64,000 bases of DNA from Symbiodinium natans (Eukaryota > Sar > Dinophyceae > Suessiales > Symbiodiniaceae): NCBI GenBank assembly GCA_905221605.1, contig CAJNDS010002674.1, positions 62,001 through 126,000 on the forward strand. Reading direction: 5' to 3'. The translations under genes were made by a program, and so were the position numbers. The notes under the pieces are model-generated. The model did no database searches. It was not told the origin of the DNA and saw only the letters and a list, made by a program, of their open reading frames with translations. Positions 10,643-19,467 of the stretch are shown piece after piece (within the stretch, counting starts at the first letter, position 1; each line of letters opens with the position of its first letter).

Positions 10643-12859
10643 ATGTCCACTGACCCGGCACCGCATGCTGCAATCGTGGCAGTTGACCCCATTGAACCAC
10701 ACTCTGGACATCACGCAGAGCACGACACTTCGGCTTTCTCGCCAGTCAGGGTCAAGCGTTATAGGAATAATCCTTTGGGTCCAGGGCGTGCCGCGGCTAG
10801 CGATTTGATTGATGCTGTTTCAAATTTTGATCAAACTTTGGGGGAGAGGGTGCCAAGCGAACACTTCCCTTCACCTCCACTACCTGTGTGTTCGCAATCT
10901 TTTGTCATGTCTGCAACTCCCAAATCTTCAGCTGCCTCAGGTTCTTGGTCGGTCGTTGCTTCTTTGCATCCTGGGACGACCCTGGAACGCCCGGCATCAA
11001 AGTCGCATCCTTTGCCGGCACCTAATCGGACTCTCTGTCCTAGGACTAGGCCCTCGGTTGCTTTGGTTCCTAGCGCAACGCCTTTGCCAGCCCCCACTAG
11101 GCTTAATATACATCGGGCTTGCCTGCCGTCAGAGGCGCCTCTGCCTCCACCGAACTATCAGCCTGCCCGCGCATATTCAATTTACCCTTCGGAAGCTCAC
11201 GGCATGCAGGTTTTTGCCCCACTTCAGGAAGGGGTAAGGTCTGCCTCAGAAGCTGAACCTCCTCATCGTTCTTCCTTTGTCCGCCCTTCCCCAAAGGGAC
11301 CTGCAGCATTGAAGTCTAGTGATCACACCCCCGCACTCTGCCCTGAGGCCGCTGCGATTGCCTCCAATTTGGGGGGTGTTGTTCTTCAGAGCACCCTGCA
11401 CTCTGAGGCCTGGGATGCCATTTTATTGCTCTGGCGTTCTTTGGTAGACATCATTGGCCCTTACAGTTCGGTGCTGCAGCAGCTTCAGGGATCACCTAAT
11501 GGCCCTGCTTTGACATTGAAGCTCTTGCAGCTCAACGCAGACACAACCGCTTTACGCTATGTCAAGGCTTGTTTGGCTTACTTCGAATTTCTTGTTGACC
11601 TCGGGCATTCCTTGGACAATCTCTCCCAACTTGCCGCAGTTGAGGCAGTATACGCTTTACACTGCAGCCGTTCCCAGGACGATGACTTCTCTCTGGACCG
11701 GGAACAGATTGCTTTGGTTTTTCCGCTCAACACCCTGAAGGCGCTGCGTTGGTTGGTGAAAACCGTGACCCTTCACTTCCCAGACCTCTACTCAGGCCTG
11801 TTCAGAGCTTTGTCTGCTCAGCCATCTTCAGATCGTTCTGAAGCCATGCCACTTCCTTTGGACTTTGTCGCCTTTCTTGAATCGGTTGTGCTTGATCTTC
11901 TCTCTGCTCCTGAACTTGCTCTTTTTGCCGGCTCTGCATTAGTATGTATATGGTCTTCGCTGCGCTTTGGGGACGCTTCCCACGTATCCTGGTCAGCTCT
12001 TCTGTTTGACCCTCAAGCATTAGTCATTCGTGGCCTTGCCTATCGTACAAAAACATTTCGGCGTGGCATGGCTTTTGCTTTCTACGCAGAGGGCATATAC
12101 GGCCCTTGGGGTATTCGCTGGCTCCAGCTTCTGGATGCCTTGTGGGGTTCTTTGGAACAACTCTCCCCCAATGTGGTTCCTGACTCCCTCTTTTTCTGCT
12201 CATCGCTTCTGGATGACGCTTGCGACTTTGCATTTTGCCCCGCGTCATATGCATCGGCGCTGCGTTGTCTGCGTTCAGCCTTGAACCTGTGGGGTCGGCT
12301 AGGATACGATGCGTCTCGCAATTTCACTTTGCATTCTTGCAAGGCGACAGTCTTGTCCTGGTGTTCGCAGCTTGGCCTTGGCGACATGGCACGCCGTGAG
12401 CAGGGACACCATCGCACCACCTCAGTCACTCTTTACGGTCGAGATGACACGCACGCGGCCCTAGCTCTTCAGGCCTCGATCCTTGGCAAGATCCGCACTG
12501 GCGCTTTTCGTCCCAGCATTTCCCAACACCGCGGAGCCCAGTCGCCGATGGCAGAGCCGCAGCTTTTGGTTAGGGAAGGTCTTGCGACTTCTGGACTGGA
12601 GGTCCCCCAGCGCTTTCGGGGGGGTTTCTCTGAGCATAGTGCGGATCCCCTGCCAGCAGCAGCTCTCCCTTTGGTATCCAGCCAGTCAACTTCAGCGTCT
12701 AGAGAAACAATGTCTCAGGCCGCATCTGCATCTTTGGGGAAGTCGCCAGATCTAAACCCTGGCCATTGCGGGGTCGTACTTACACGCGAAGATTTGCCTC
12801 ATCGGCACCGCTGTGGCATTTGTTACAAAGCTTTTAGAAGGGCACAAGGGCAACCCTGA
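10643..12859 (+). CDS. E1 tyrosine recombinase
   Basis: 738 codons from the first ATG (10,643); the frame is open a few codons further up without an ATG. The N-terminal 240 residues are rich in Pro and Ser and probably disordered. Residues of about 270-400 form the helical core-binding domain. The catalytic domain has the arginine in SLRFGD (R441), the H-x-x-K box HSCKAT (H564), the late histidines in GHHRTT (589-590) and the likely nucleophile in LYGRDD (Y598). It should cut and rejoin the circular DNA form of E1 during integration. The C-terminus ends HRCGICYKAF, a CxxC tail also found in E2 and E3. It is the first gene of E1 and the only one intact throughout. The family call is firm; activity is not proven. 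Confidence 0.8.
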   Translation: MSTDPAPHAAIVAVDPIEPHSGHHAEHDTSAFSPVRVKRYRNNPLGPGRAAASDLIDAVSNFDQTLGERVPSEHFPSPPLPVCSQSFVMSATPKSSAASGSWSVVASLHPGTTLERPASKSHPLPAPNRTLCPRTRPSVALVPSATPLPAPTRLNIHRACLPSEAPLPPPNYQPARAYSIYPSEAHGMQVFAPLQEGVRSASEAEPPHRSSFVRPSPKGPAALKSSDHTPALCPEAAAIASNLGGVVLQSTLHSEAWDAILLLWRSLVDIIGPYSSVLQQLQGSPNGPALTLKLLQLNADTTALRYVKACLAYFEFLVDLGHSLDNLSQLAAVEAVYALHCSRSQDDDFSLDREQIALVFPLNTLKALRWLVKTVTLHFPDLYSGLFRALSAQPSSDRSEAMPLPLDFVAFLESVVLDLLSAPELALFAGSALVCIWSSLRFGDASHVSWSALLFDPQALVIRGLAYRTKTFRRGMAFAFYAEGIYGPWGIRWLQLLDALWGSLEQLSPNVVPDSLFFCSSLLDDACDFAFCPASYASALRCLRSALNLWGRLGYDASRNFTLHSCKATVLSWCSQLGLGDMARREQGHHRTTSVTLYGRDDTHAALALQASILGKIRTGAFRPSISQHRGAQSPMAEPQLLVREGLATSGLEVPQRFRGGFSEHSADPLPAAALPLVSSQSTSASRETMSQAASASLGKSPDLNPGHCGVVLTREDLPHRHRCGICYKAFRRAQGQP

Positions 12860-13287
12860 GAAAGCCTTTACATCAGCATTTGGCCTTCATTTTGCCCCCC
12901 TCTTCTTTGGCTTTGCCCTTTGTGGCGGGGCGCAGTACATAGAGCGTTGCTGGCTTTATTCCGCCGCATTTTCCCTCAGTGAGCTTTAGGCTGCTCGAGG
13001 GCGTCTGGCATCGGAGCGTGCCGATGGAAATCAGAGCTTGCGTGCGGTTTCGGAGCTTCTTTCAATTCTTGTTGCTTTCATGTACCTTCCCCCATACATG
13101 CTCTCGCGCCCAGGTCTGGCTGTGGACGCTCCCCACATTCTTCCAGGCGCACCTCTCAGAGTGTTTCGTCCTTTCCTTGGCCCAGCTTATTGGCTTTGCA
13201 CTGGCTTTACGGCCTCTTCTGTGCGTCAAGTGCTTCTATCTGTATTGTGCCGCTTTGGCGTGCTTCACTTTGGCCGATACAGGTTCT
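12860..13287 (+). other. Spacer between E1 recombinase and Gag
   Basis: About 430 bp. The frame leading into Gag is open through it from 12,979 but lacks an ATG until 13,024 and translates to a hydrophobic, cysteine-rich string unlike Gag. E2 has a spacer of very similar length (19,033-19,467), suggesting a leader or splice-acceptor region for a separate Gag-Pol transcript. Confidence 0.4.
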
Positions 13288-14454
13288 ATGGCCGACCCAG
13301 GGAGCGACAATGGGCGAGGCCTTCTCGTGCAGCCGACCCCCTCAGACAAGCTCTCAGTTCTTTGGGAATCTTTGAACCTTGATTTCCCGGAAGAGGTTGC
13401 GTCTCATTCGGAGTTGAACCGCACCATTCGTAATTTTGGGTTCCTGGCTACCTCCTTTGACCAGTTGGATCAGTGGTTGGAGTCACACGGTCTCCTGGAC
13501 TTTGGCTCCGGGACACATGCGGACCTTCGGTGTCTTTGGCACAGGTCACATGCCTTGGCTTGTTCTGAGGGACACACGGCAGCTGTGCCTTTTCCGCCGC
13601 AACCCTCTGCTCTGCCTTTGCCGCAGGACCAGTCCTTCAACGCGGCTTCAGACCCTAGCCACACCATGTCAGGTGCTGCATCGTGGAACGAGCCCTTCCC
13701 AGCTAAGCTCTCCTCAGACAAAACGGCCGAGCTTCGGGCCGCTTTCCTGCGGAAATATCCTAGCGAAGTTTTGGACGATTCCACTATGCCTTCGGCTCGT
13801 CTCCTTGCTTTGGCTTTTAAACAAACCTCGTCCCAAGAGTGGCGCTTCATCCCTTGGCGTTGGCGCATGTCAGTGCTTGAGCTTGAAGAACAGCAGTTGC
13901 AGCGCCCCCGCAAGCTGGCCAGGACTGAGTTGGCAGATCTCATTTTGGATGATGTCCCCTCTCGGAACCTCCCGGACACACTGGGCATGTTTGCATTGAG
14001 CAAGATTTTGCGCCTGCACAGTGTGGCGATGGCCATGGTCACTGATGTGCGCTTGGTGACGCTTAAGAAGTACGAGTCTACCTTCCTGCGTTTTGCTTCG
14101 GCTCGCTTTGACAACAGCAGTGGCCTTCGCCCACCCAACGCATTGGAATGTGAGCAGGCAGATCGCCGATTTTGGGAGGCCGTGTCCGAACTCCGTTTGC
14201 AAGGTTGGTCTTTGGACGACTGCATCCATGAGAACACAGCCGTCCGCAGCGAGCTGGCTTCTCTTTTGGCACCGCGCGTTTTTCTGCCCAAGGCCATGCG
14301 CCGCCCGGAGGGCAAAGGAGCAGGTGGAGGAAAGGGCAATAGCCCCGGTGCCGGCTTTGGCAACGGACGCGGACGCGGCAAAGGCAAGGGGGATGGAAGA
14401 GGCCGTGGGAGTGGCCTTGGCACCGGTCGTGGGGGATCCGGTCTGGGCAACTAA
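13288..14454 (+). CDS. E1 Gag-like protein
   Basis: 388 codons from the ATG that begins MADPGSDNGRG, chosen because upstream residues look like spacer. It is predicted to be the structural or RNA-binding protein of the element. The N-terminal part (residues 1-60) is acidic and helical (LWESLNLDFPEEV). The middle domain (about 160-340) contains LRAAFLRKYPSEVLDDSTMP, WRFIPWRWRMS and TLKKYESTFLRFASARF. The C-terminus (350-388) is a Gly/Arg/Lys-rich string (GKGNSPGAGFGNGRGRGKGK) typical of nucleic-acid binding. A TAA ends it at 14,452, but the same frame continues into a zinc finger that other elements have inside Gag, so this stop is probably a mutation. Confidence 0.65.
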   Translation: MADPGSDNGRGLLVQPTPSDKLSVLWESLNLDFPEEVASHSELNRTIRNFGFLATSFDQLDQWLESHGLLDFGSGTHADLRCLWHRSHALACSEGHTAAVPFPPQPSALPLPQDQSFNAASDPSHTMSGAASWNEPFPAKLSSDKTAELRAAFLRKYPSEVLDDSTMPSARLLALAFKQTSSQEWRFIPWRWRMSVLELEEQQLQRPRKLARTELADLILDDVPSRNLPDTLGMFALSKILRLHSVAMAMVTDVRLVTLKKYESTFLRFASARFDNSSGLRPPNALECEQADRRFWEAVSELRLQGWSLDDCIHENTAVRSELASLLAPRVFLPKAMRRPEGKGAGGGKGNSPGAGFGNGRGRGKGKGDGRGRGSGLGTGRGGSGLGN

Positions 14455-14670
14455 GGCAACTCCGCGGGGACCTCCACAAACCGTCAGGAGTGGGCATCCT
14501 CCGCAAAAATTAACGGAGAAGTCAAGACCCTTTGTATGCGCTGGAGTCAGCGCACAGGATGCAAAAATCCGTCATGCCGCTTTGAACACCTTTGTCCCGT
14601 GAAGCTTCCCAGTGGCAAGATTTGTCTTGGCAACCATCCGGCATGGCAACATACTGACACCCCGCATTGA
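14455..14670 (+). pseudogene. E1 Gag zinc-finger extension, ending in UGA
   Basis: In the Gag frame, beyond the TAA, the codons give CMRWSQRTGCKNPSCRFEH (14,533-14,589), a C-x8-C-x4-C-x3-H finger, then LGNHPAWQH. The reading ends at a TGA (14,668-14,670), the same place as in E2 and E3. After it the frame stays open into the methyltransferase. Confidence 0.6.
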
Positions 14671-15687
14671 GGGGGACCGGACCCATCTTTCGAGCAGGCA
14701 GCTGGGTCCGGTCTGCCTTCGTTCGTGCCTGCCATTTTGCCTTTGTCTTCCCAGAGCTCTCCAACTCCGGCAACCGCTGCTCCGGCAAAGCAGGCACCCG
14801 AGCCTCTGATGCCCGTTTTTCCTCACGAGGGGGCTTTGGCTTTGTCCGTTTCCGACTCATTATCTCCAAGAAGCCCGCCACCACTGCACACAGATCCCGA
14901 TGTGGACGTTTTGGCCCCGGACAGCCTCAGCCCAGCGTCATCTCCTGCACCGGTCTCCGCAGAGTCCATGCCAGGGCTGTTTCCTCCGGCCTCCTCACAG
15001 GTCACCTCTGTCCTACAGTCAGTTCGGGATTTCAAGCAACCCTTCTTCCTGGACATTTGCGCGGGAGCGGGCTCGCCGCTCAGTTCAGCTTTCCTGGAGA
15101 AGGGGGTACCTTGTTTGTCTATAGACATTCTCATTGACACAAACATGGATCTTCTCCAGGACGACTTCTTTGAACATTTGCTGCGCATTTGCACGTCCCG
15201 CCAGGTGGCCCTTGCGCACGCTGCCCCCCCATGCAGGGAGTACTCTCGCCTGAAACTCCTTCCTAGAGGCCCAAAAGCACTTCGGACTCCTGCATTCCTG
15301 AATGGCCTTCCCGACCTGTCGGCATCACAGGCTCTTAGGGTCCAGGAGAGTCATCTTAGATTTGTGCGTTGCGTTCAGCTGTTGCATGTCAGCTTTGCCT
15401 GCGGCGCGCAGGTGTCGCTCGAACAGCCCCCCAACAGCATGGCCTGGATGGAGCCGATTGCGACCAATTTCTTGGCAGCCATCAGCGCGGATCTGGTCCA
15501 CGTGGCCGCTTGTGCCGTCAATCTCGACATGCGCAAAGCTTGGCTTTTTGCCACGTCATTAGGGCCTTTCAGGCTTTTGCCTCTACATGTCCACACACCG
15601 AGGGGACCCACGTGGCTTTGCAGGGTTTGCGTGATGAGTCCGGCAATTTTTGCAGTCGGGCCTCTGCAGAGTACCCCCCCCTTTTAG
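14671..15687 (+). CDS. E1 C5-methyltransferase-like domain
   Basis: Open in the Gag frame after the UGA; there is no ATG before 14,812, so it is probably translated as part of a Gag-Pol fusion. The first 110 residues are a Pro/Ser-rich linker. Then come the SAM-binding block FLDICAGAGSPLSSAF (about 15,045), the catalytic-type block AAPPCREYSRL (about 15,220, Cys in the place of the C5-methyltransferase nucleophile), and VSLEQPPNS (about 15,417), the equivalent of the ENP/ENV block. The end of the domain slips into the next frame near 15,570, where FASTCPHTEGTHVALQG continues the fold. Methylation of the element's own DNA is an inference; substrate and activity are unknown. Confidence 0.65.
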   Translation, partial: GGPDPSFEQAAGSGLPSFVPAILPLSSQSSPTPATAAPAKQAPEPLMPVFPHEGALALSVSDSLSPRSPPPLHTDPDVDVLAPDSLSPASSPAPVSAESMPGLFPPASSQVTSVLQSVRDFKQPFFLDICAGAGSPLSSAFLEKGVPCLSIDILIDTNMDLLQDDFFEHLLRICTSRQVALAHAAPPCREYSRLKLLPRGPKALRTPAFLNGLPDLSASQALRVQESHLRFVRCVQLLHVSFACGAQVSLEQPPNSMAWMEPIATNFLAAISADLVHVAACAVNLDMRKAWLFATSLGPFRLLPLHVHTPRGPTWLCRVCVMSPAIFAVGPLQSTPPF

Positions 15688-16192
15688 CAGACATGTATGC
15701 GGAGCAAGCCCTGCCCCTCTTCGACGTGGAACAAGGGGGAGGTACTGCCCTTTCTTTCGCCACGGTACCTTTGCTTGCCAAACCCAAGGCCCTTCACGAG
15801 GCTCCCGTGGCTTTGCAGGATGGGGCCGGCATCCTCTCCACGCCAGACTGGAGCGCACCACCCTCGGGAGCCACAGACGTGTTTGCACACCTTAGGCCTA
15901 AGCTAATGGCCTTTCTTCTTCAGGGTCGTTTCCCTCAGCGCTTGCGCACTTTGGTTTTGGGGGGATCCGCGGAACCTCTTTTCTCAAGCTCGGAGATAGA
16001 CGCCCTGCGTTGCATCTTCCAGGACTGGCTCTCCGCACATTTCCCTGGCATTTCCGTCTCCTGGGAAATATCCGCAGAGCAACCATACTGCCTCCAGGCT
16101 CTGGCAGCTGTCTCACGCATCTGTCAAGATCGAGACGTGTCCCTGTTCACCTGTCTGGAACAGGGAGTGCCTACTGGCTTTGACGGGGACAT
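15573..16192 (+). pseudogene. E1 pol, part 1 (methyltransferase end and RT entry)
   Basis: In frame 3 this continues the methyltransferase (ASTCPHTEGTHVALQG, SRASAEYPPLLADMYAEQ), then a linker, then CLEQGVPTGFDGD, the entry to the reverse transcriptase. The codon at 16,191-16,192 (AT) is cut by the A1 repeat of E2. The missing third base is T at 25,292, giving isoleucine, after which PLSNVFLPQGGG follows in frame. Confidence 0.8.
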
Positions 16193-16392
16193 GCTTACTG
16201 TTCGCGAGCGAATGGTGTTTTATCGATTGCTACCAAAATGTCTCTAAGAAAAACGGTGTGCCGTTTTGTCTTGGTTTGAAGCCCAAAAGTTTCTGGTGCT
16301 TTCATGCTTGGTACTGCCAACGACAATTTGCAATGCGTTTAATGGAAGATGTGTGTGCAGCACTGGCTCCACAGCTCAGTGCGAAAATTTTG
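16193..16392 (+). repeat. E2 terminal repeat A1
   Basis: 200 bp beginning GCTTACTGTTCGCGAGCGAA and ending CAGTGCGAAAATTTTG. It matches A2 (24,769-24,968). A partial second copy of its last 33 bp follows at 16,399-16,431. Confidence 0.95.
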
Positions 16393-16431
16393 GCTCAAGC
16401 ACTGGCTCCACAGCTCAGTGCGAAAATTTTG
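16360..16431 (+). repeat. 33-bp duplication joined by a spliced-leader relict
   Basis: A 33-bp unit (16,360-16,392) is repeated at 16,399-16,431, separated by GCTCAA. Across the join the sequence reads ATTTTGGCTCAAG (16,387-16,399), a perfect match to the last 13 bases of the dinoflagellate spliced leader. The first unit is preceded by GTGTGTGCAG, a splice-acceptor-like AG located exactly where the second unit meets the leader sequence. Confidence 0.75.
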
Positions 16432-16518
16432 AGGCTGGAGGCCGCATTCTAGTCTAGTGGCTCTTACCCGGGTGCTAAGGCTTTAGTTTCGTGCAAGCTT
16501 CCCGCGATCGGGAAGTGG

Positions 16519-16830
16519 ATGGACCTATCTGCATCAAGTGCCTCCACATCGTCATCCGACGATTTTCGAGTGCCTGTACCATCCTTTGTCTTTGCGCCTG
16601 TTCGCATTCGACCCTTGCACTATCACGTGCCTGCCCTTCAGCGCCGTCTTGAGGCGCCGCCTGATATTTTCAGCTACATTGTTGAGCCTAGCTTCCGTGG
16701 CCTCCTCATTAGTCGGAGTGAAGGGGCCCGGTTCCTTCTCTACCTCACGCTGTCTGATTGGAACCAGTTCAGTACTGCTGCCCATTGGGTGCAGTCGTGC
16801 TACCGCCAGCTCCTTTCTTTGCCTGGTTGA
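16519..16830 (+). CDS. Small leader ORF of E2
   Basis: 103 codons, ATG to TGA, between A1 and the recombinase. The N-terminus is serine-rich, followed by a compact hydrophobic and aromatic part (VFAPVRIRPLHYHVPALQR, LLYLTLSDWNQF). No domain is recognised. It is in the same frame as the recombinase, whose ATG lies 18 bases after its TGA, so re-initiation, stop read-through or an N-terminal extension of the recombinase are all possible. Confidence 0.5.
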   Translation: MDLSASSASTSSSDDFRVPVPSFVFAPVRIRPLHYHVPALQRRLEAPPDIFSYIVEPSFRGLLISRSEGARFLLYLTLSDWNQFSTAAHWVQSCYRQLLSLPG

Positions 16831-16848
16831 GTGCCTCTTGATGCTGCA

Positions 16849-19032
16849 ATGTCTGCGGAGGGTCTGCCGGATATAGATGGGGATGAATTTTCGGTCGGTC
16901 ATGTTAGCGAAGATGATGGACCAACAGTCCTTCCTTTCGTTCCCCTTGAGTTGCCCCCATTTGGGGCTAGTGTGCAGTCCTCTGGGCCGTTGTTGCGGTT
17001 GCCAAGGTCGTCGATTGCGGAAGGTGATGACCTAGATTGGGGAGATGAGAACTCCCCTGTCTCGGCGGTGGAAGACTTTATGGTCGATGTCAACCCTGAC
17101 CTGTCTGAGCTCAGCTCTGAGCATACCTCATGCCGGTCATGTGCGCGTGATGATTTGTTGAGCCAGTCAGCAGACCATGACGCCGTTGGGGAAGATTCTC
17201 AGATAGCCGAGTCTGAGAAACCGTCTGTCAGCGAGCCTCCTGCAAAAATGGCGCGCACCGTGGGTGATGTGTTTGCCGATAACTTTGTACGGTTGGCGGA
17301 TGGGGGCCTGTCTGATGTTGTGTTGCCTTGGGAGCTGCCTGCTGTTAGTGCAATCTTTGGTGAGTCTTCGGTGTCTTCGGAGCTTAAAATGCCGCCCCTT
17401 TCTATACGTGAGGCGGAAGTCTGGACCCCCCAGTCACCTCCGTGTAATCCATTCGCTTCCTTTGTTGAACCACAGGAGCCGTTCGTGCCTGGTGACCTTG
17501 CGTCATCTGTTTTCAAAGCCCTCTCCGACGTTGACGTTGATGCCCAACAACGCAAAGCGGTGAGGCTTGCGGTTGATAAGTGGATCGTGATCATGCGGAG
17601 GAACCGCAAGATGCACCCTGAGTGCGAAGTCGATCCACAGGCGCTGGAAGCACGCATTGGGTCGAGGGCCGCAGGAACAGCCTCCAAGAGAGCAGGTAGC
17701 ATCCTCACGTTCTTGAGGTGGTTTGATACCATTGTTGGTGCAAACCTCGACCCTTTCACTGATGACATGTTTTGGAGGTACATGCAGTTCCTGGATGGTT
17801 CGCAGGCTCCACCATCCAAAGCCTCTTCCTTCTTGTCCGCCTTGCGTTTTGCTTACTTCGTGATGGATGTAACTAACATTCCTTGCAAATTAAGCCGCAA
17901 GTGTGTTGGTGCAGCTGAACGTATGTTGGCCAACCTTGGGGACCTTGCGCAAGCACCCCCGCTCACCGTGGCGCAAGTTCGCATCCTTCACTCCCTGTTG
18001 CATGGACATGGTACCTCGGATTGGGATCGGGCCTTTGCCGGATATTGCCTTTTGTGCTTGTATGCACGTGCTAGACAATCCGACTTCCGCAAGGTGGCAT
18101 ACGTGGACGTGGATGGAGAAGGTCGTGATGGCTACGTGGTGATCCGGGTCAAGCAGCATAAAACTGCGAGGGCAGCCAGAAGGGTCGCGCAGCTGCTCCC
18201 AATCTTGATTCCATTGCGTGGAATCGCTGATCGTGAGTGGTTTGAATCATGCAAGTGTGCCTTTGAGAAGGTTGGTCTTCCGTTGCAAGGGCATGTTGGT
18301 GCTGCGCTTTTCCGTCCACCCTTAGCCAGTGGCGTGTTGGCTCGCAGGGCCATTACGGCGGGGGAAGTCTCGACTTTCTTAAGGCTTGTGCTTGGAGATA
18401 AGGCAGTGTCCTCACACAGCTTGAAAAGAACGTGCATCTCTTGGGCCAGCAAGGCTGGGGCCAAAAAGGAGGTTCGCTCCTGTTTGGGCAGACATGTCAC
18501 GGCTGTTGAAGGAACTGAAGCTGTGTACTCTGTTGAGTTAAGCGTGGGGCCCGTAAGGGAGCTGGAAACAGTCTTGGACGCCATCAGACAGCTTGAGTTT
18601 TCTCCTGATGCGCCTCGGGGGCAAATGTGGGCGTTCCCCCCGCAGCCACCTCCCGCGGACGGGCCAATGCAGGGCAAAAGCTCGTGGTCGACTCAAGCAA
18701 ACATTAGTGCCTCGTTGACACCTGCGATCAAGGTTGAAAGCTCCGGTGAAGAAGAGTCATCTTCCTCCGATAGCTCGAGTGAGTCGTCGGGTTCAAGTGA
18801 GTCGCAAACCTCGCGCGACCCCGTGCGTGTCGATGACCGGGCGGCTGTTCCCAGCGGGAACCCTGTACAAGGCACAGGTACATGGGTTAAACACTCCAGA
18901 TCTGGAGTTCTTCACCATGCTTATGGCGACAACATCCTTGTGTGTGGGCGCCCGCGCACGGCAATGTATGTCTTACCTTCTGAGGAGGATCTTATGAATC
19001 CGGAGTGTCGCACATGCAAGCGCAACCTATGA
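16849..19032 (+). CDS. E2 tyrosine recombinase
   Basis: 727 codons from the ATG at 16,849 (the frame opens earlier without an ATG). The N-terminal 220 residues are acidic and low-complexity. The core-binding domain (about 230-370) contains KRAGSILTFLRWFDTIV. Catalytic residues follow: arginine in LYARARQSDF (about R407), H-x-x-K in HSLKRT (H523), histidine in GRHVTAVEG (H549) and the likely nucleophile in EAVYSVEL (Y560). After this come a Ser/Glu-rich acidic stretch (about 640-665) and a Cys/His tail (LHHAYGDNILVCG, then CRTCKRNL) shared with E3. It should integrate the circular DNA form. The domain is complete and uninterrupted. Confidence 0.85.
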   Translation: MSAEGLPDIDGDEFSVGHVSEDDGPTVLPFVPLELPPFGASVQSSGPLLRLPRSSIAEGDDLDWGDENSPVSAVEDFMVDVNPDLSELSSEHTSCRSCARDDLLSQSADHDAVGEDSQIAESEKPSVSEPPAKMARTVGDVFADNFVRLADGGLSDVVLPWELPAVSAIFGESSVSSELKMPPLSIREAEVWTPQSPPCNPFASFVEPQEPFVPGDLASSVFKALSDVDVDAQQRKAVRLAVDKWIVIMRRNRKMHPECEVDPQALEARIGSRAAGTASKRAGSILTFLRWFDTIVGANLDPFTDDMFWRYMQFLDGSQAPPSKASSFLSALRFAYFVMDVTNIPCKLSRKCVGAAERMLANLGDLAQAPPLTVAQVRILHSLLHGHGTSDWDRAFAGYCLLCLYARARQSDFRKVAYVDVDGEGRDGYVVIRVKQHKTARAARRVAQLLPILIPLRGIADREWFESCKCAFEKVGLPLQGHVGAALFRPPLASGVLARRAITAGEVSTFLRLVLGDKAVSSHSLKRTCISWASKAGAKKEVRSCLGRHVTAVEGTEAVYSVELSVGPVRELETVLDAIRQLEFSPDAPRGQMWAFPPQPPPADGPMQGKSSWSTQANISASLTPAIKVESSGEEESSSSDSSSESSGSSESQTSRDPVRVDDRAAVPSGNPVQGTGTWVKHSRSGVLHHAYGDNILVCGRPRTAMYVLPSEEDLMNPECRTCKRNL

Positions 19033-19467
19033 TGAGGCGAGGTTGGGAGAAGGATGTGTTCGTTTCCGATCGCTATGGCGAAGAAAAGAGATTGCTACAT
19101 GGTAGCGACATGTGCCCAGGGGCTAATGTGAGGAAACGTGAGCTGCAGTTATGCTGTTGCCGACTAGATGTCGGTTTGTGGATCAAGGCAAGGACATGGT
19201 TCCTTATGAGCCTTGTGGCACATGGTGCCAATGCCTAGCCAAGGGGCTTTATGGGCAATGGGGGCCCAGGGGCCACGCATTCAGCATGTGAGTGTTGGGA
19301 TTGTGCATGTGATGGACCAATCCCAGGCTCGCAGTCGTAGAAAGTGGACATGTTAGTTGTGGTACACTGTGTTGTGTGGTGTTTGTACGGTATTTTATAC
19401 CTTGTTGCGCATGTGATGTGATCAGGTGTGGCTTCCTCTTTGACTGTGCAACGTAGTTTTCCGTGCC
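19033..19467 (+). other. Spacer between E2 recombinase and Gag
   Basis: 435 bp without a recognised gene, rich in GTG/TGTG words. Its length matches the corresponding spacer in E1, so it may hold a promoter or a trans-splicing acceptor for the Gag-Pol message. No specific site could be assigned. Confidence 0.35.

Noticed and set aside
13470-14450. 326-codon minus-strand frame
   Set aside because: It is the reverse complement of the E1 Gag gene; its Pro/Arg-rich start is the shadow of the Gly/Arg-rich Gag tail.
17199-17819. 206-codon minus-strand frame
   Set aside because: Shadow of the E2 tyrosine recombinase.
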